Shown piece after piece: positions 63,418 to 64,000 of a DNA stretch of 64,000 nt. Position 1 is the first letter of the stretch; every line of letters starts with the position of its first letter. Under the pieces are notes generated by a model. It had not been told where the DNA came from. It did not search any database and was given only the letters and a program-made list of their open reading frames with translations. A program made the position numbers and the translations under genes. The stretch is from Lachnospiraceae bacterium (GTDB lineage: Bacteria > Bacillota > Clostridia > Lachnospirales > Lachnospiraceae), in the NCBI GenBank assembly GCA_024403455.1, contig JAKSRR010000001.1, positions 1-64,000 on the forward strand, written 5' to 3'.

Positions 63418-64000
63418 TTAGTCTTCCTTATTCTTTCTGAGATTCATTACAACACCGAATCCGCACACAAGCAGGAAGATCGCAGTTCCACCTACAACGA
63501 AGAGCGTATTATCACCAGTCGTAGGCACGTAATCTAACTCTTCAATTTCTAACCCGTCATCAGCTGCTGCCTGAGAGCGATTGATGAAGATTGGATAATC
63601 GGAAGGTGTACCTGTAATAATATCGATAAAGGTCACAACTACTTTTCCTGAGATAGGATCCTTGGTAACCGATACCAAAAACCATACATCTACTTCTTCA
63701 CTATAGTTCTTGTCTGTAGGCTGAATAGCCTCTCTTAGGTAATAGAAGTAAGTCTCATCTGCAGGAGGTACATCCAAATCAAATGCGGTTCTTGCTTCCC
63801 CTTCCTTTATATAGTTCGGGAATACACTCTGAATCTCTCCACCATCCTTGTCATACAGGGTCACAACCGTAGAAGGAATCAGTTCCCGTGTCTTTTCTGC
63901 ATCTGCATCAACATAGATAACAACTACCGGTACAGATACCTTGGTTCCATCTTCCGATACCGTAGGAATCACAGGGATCGTAGGATCCGGGGTAGGGGTT
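63418..64000 (-). CDS. Cell-wall-anchored surface protein, 3' end (5' part outside the window)
   Basis: Open frame through the window edge: upstream of the internal GTG at 63972 the frame continues as a Thr/Pro repeat (TPTPDPTIP). The end has the LPXTG-like sorting signal YVPTTGD, a hydrophobic helix (FVVGGTAIFLLVCGFGVVM) and a basic tail (NLRKNKED), so sortase would anchor it in the wall. The visible domain (about 150 aa, TELIPSTVVTLYDKDGGEI) is beta-rich, like pilin or surface-repeat modules. The N-terminus is missing by truncation, not by mutation. Confidence 0.8.
   Translation of the reverse strand, partial: TPTPDPTIPVIPTVSEDGTKVSVPVVVIYVDADAEKTRELIPSTVVTLYDKDGGEIQSVFPNYIKEGEARTAFDLDVPPADETYFYYLREAIQPTDKNYSEEVDVWFLVSVTKDPISGKVVVTFIDIITGTPSDYPIFINRSQAAADDGLEIEELDYVPTTGDNTLFVVGGTAIFLLVCGFGVVMNLRKNKED

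Overview
The window looks like part of a chromosome from a motile, low-GC, Gram-positive anaerobe of the Clostridia, most probably a Lachnospiraceae-type gut bacterium. The evidence is an oxygen-sensitive class III ribonucleotide reductase, a FliW/CsrA pair, short flagellins with sigma-D/FliA-type promoters, GGAGG-type ribosome binding sites, zinc-ribbon membrane proteins and an LPXTG-like cell-wall anchor. Nearly every gene is on the minus strand; only three glycosyltransferase genes are on the plus strand. Species-level placement is not possible from the sequence alone.

Region 1 (about 0.05-14.8 kb) is one long minus-strand operon that starts at ugd and ends at a strong terminator at position 48-79. 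It makes nucleotide sugars (ugd, rfbB, rfbA, rfbC, with no rfbD), exports a finished glycan through a Wzm/Wzt ABC transporter whose ATPase carries a carbohydrate-recognition tail, and encodes a methyltransferase-kinase fusion laid out like the O-antigen chain terminator WbdD. Interleaved are three membrane-tethered surface proteins: an intact GH25 muramidase, a GH25-like protein that has lost its DxE acids, and a clostripain-type protease with an extraordinary Asp/Trp tail.

Region 2 (14.8-33.4 kb) is mixed housekeeping: a TetR regulator with its own operator, pyrF, zinc-ribbon/TPR and zinc-ribbon/coiled-coil/Sel1 proteins, nrdD behind NrdR and DnaA boxes, three clustered tRNAs and one single tRNA, an SH3/3D cell-wall protein, a Crh-like HPr paralogue lacking His15, a SulP permease, a degenerate GH3 protein, homoserine dehydrogenase and, at 31,491-31,950, an apparently non-coding RNA with a consensus promoter and terminator.

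Region 3 (33.5-55.8 kb) is a flagellar locus. The late genes flgM, flgN, two flgK paralogues, flgL, fliW, csrA, flaG, fliD, fliS, a fliT-like gene and two flagellins are controlled by FliA-type promoters, several of which are physically nested in the terminator of the preceding gene. Seven glycan genes (TPR-linked GT2 enzymes, CgeB-like transferases, a WaaL/Wzy-like membrane protein) lie around them and probably glycosylate flagellin.

Region 4 (55.8-64 kb) holds an AlgX-like/MBOAT O-acetylation pair, an RsmJ-like methyltransferase, a polysaccharide deacetylase, a penicillin-binding D,D-carboxypeptidase, two small surface proteins and the 3' end of a wall-anchored protein.

The most unusual candidate is the RNA at 31.5-31.95 kb. 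It carries a 16-nt copy of the flagellin translation-initiation leader, three AGGAGG motifs followed by near-empty ORFs, and many GGA triplets. With CsrA and FliW encoded in the same window, it may be a CsrA-titrating (CsrB-like) or ribosome-capturing decoy RNA. This is inference and untested.
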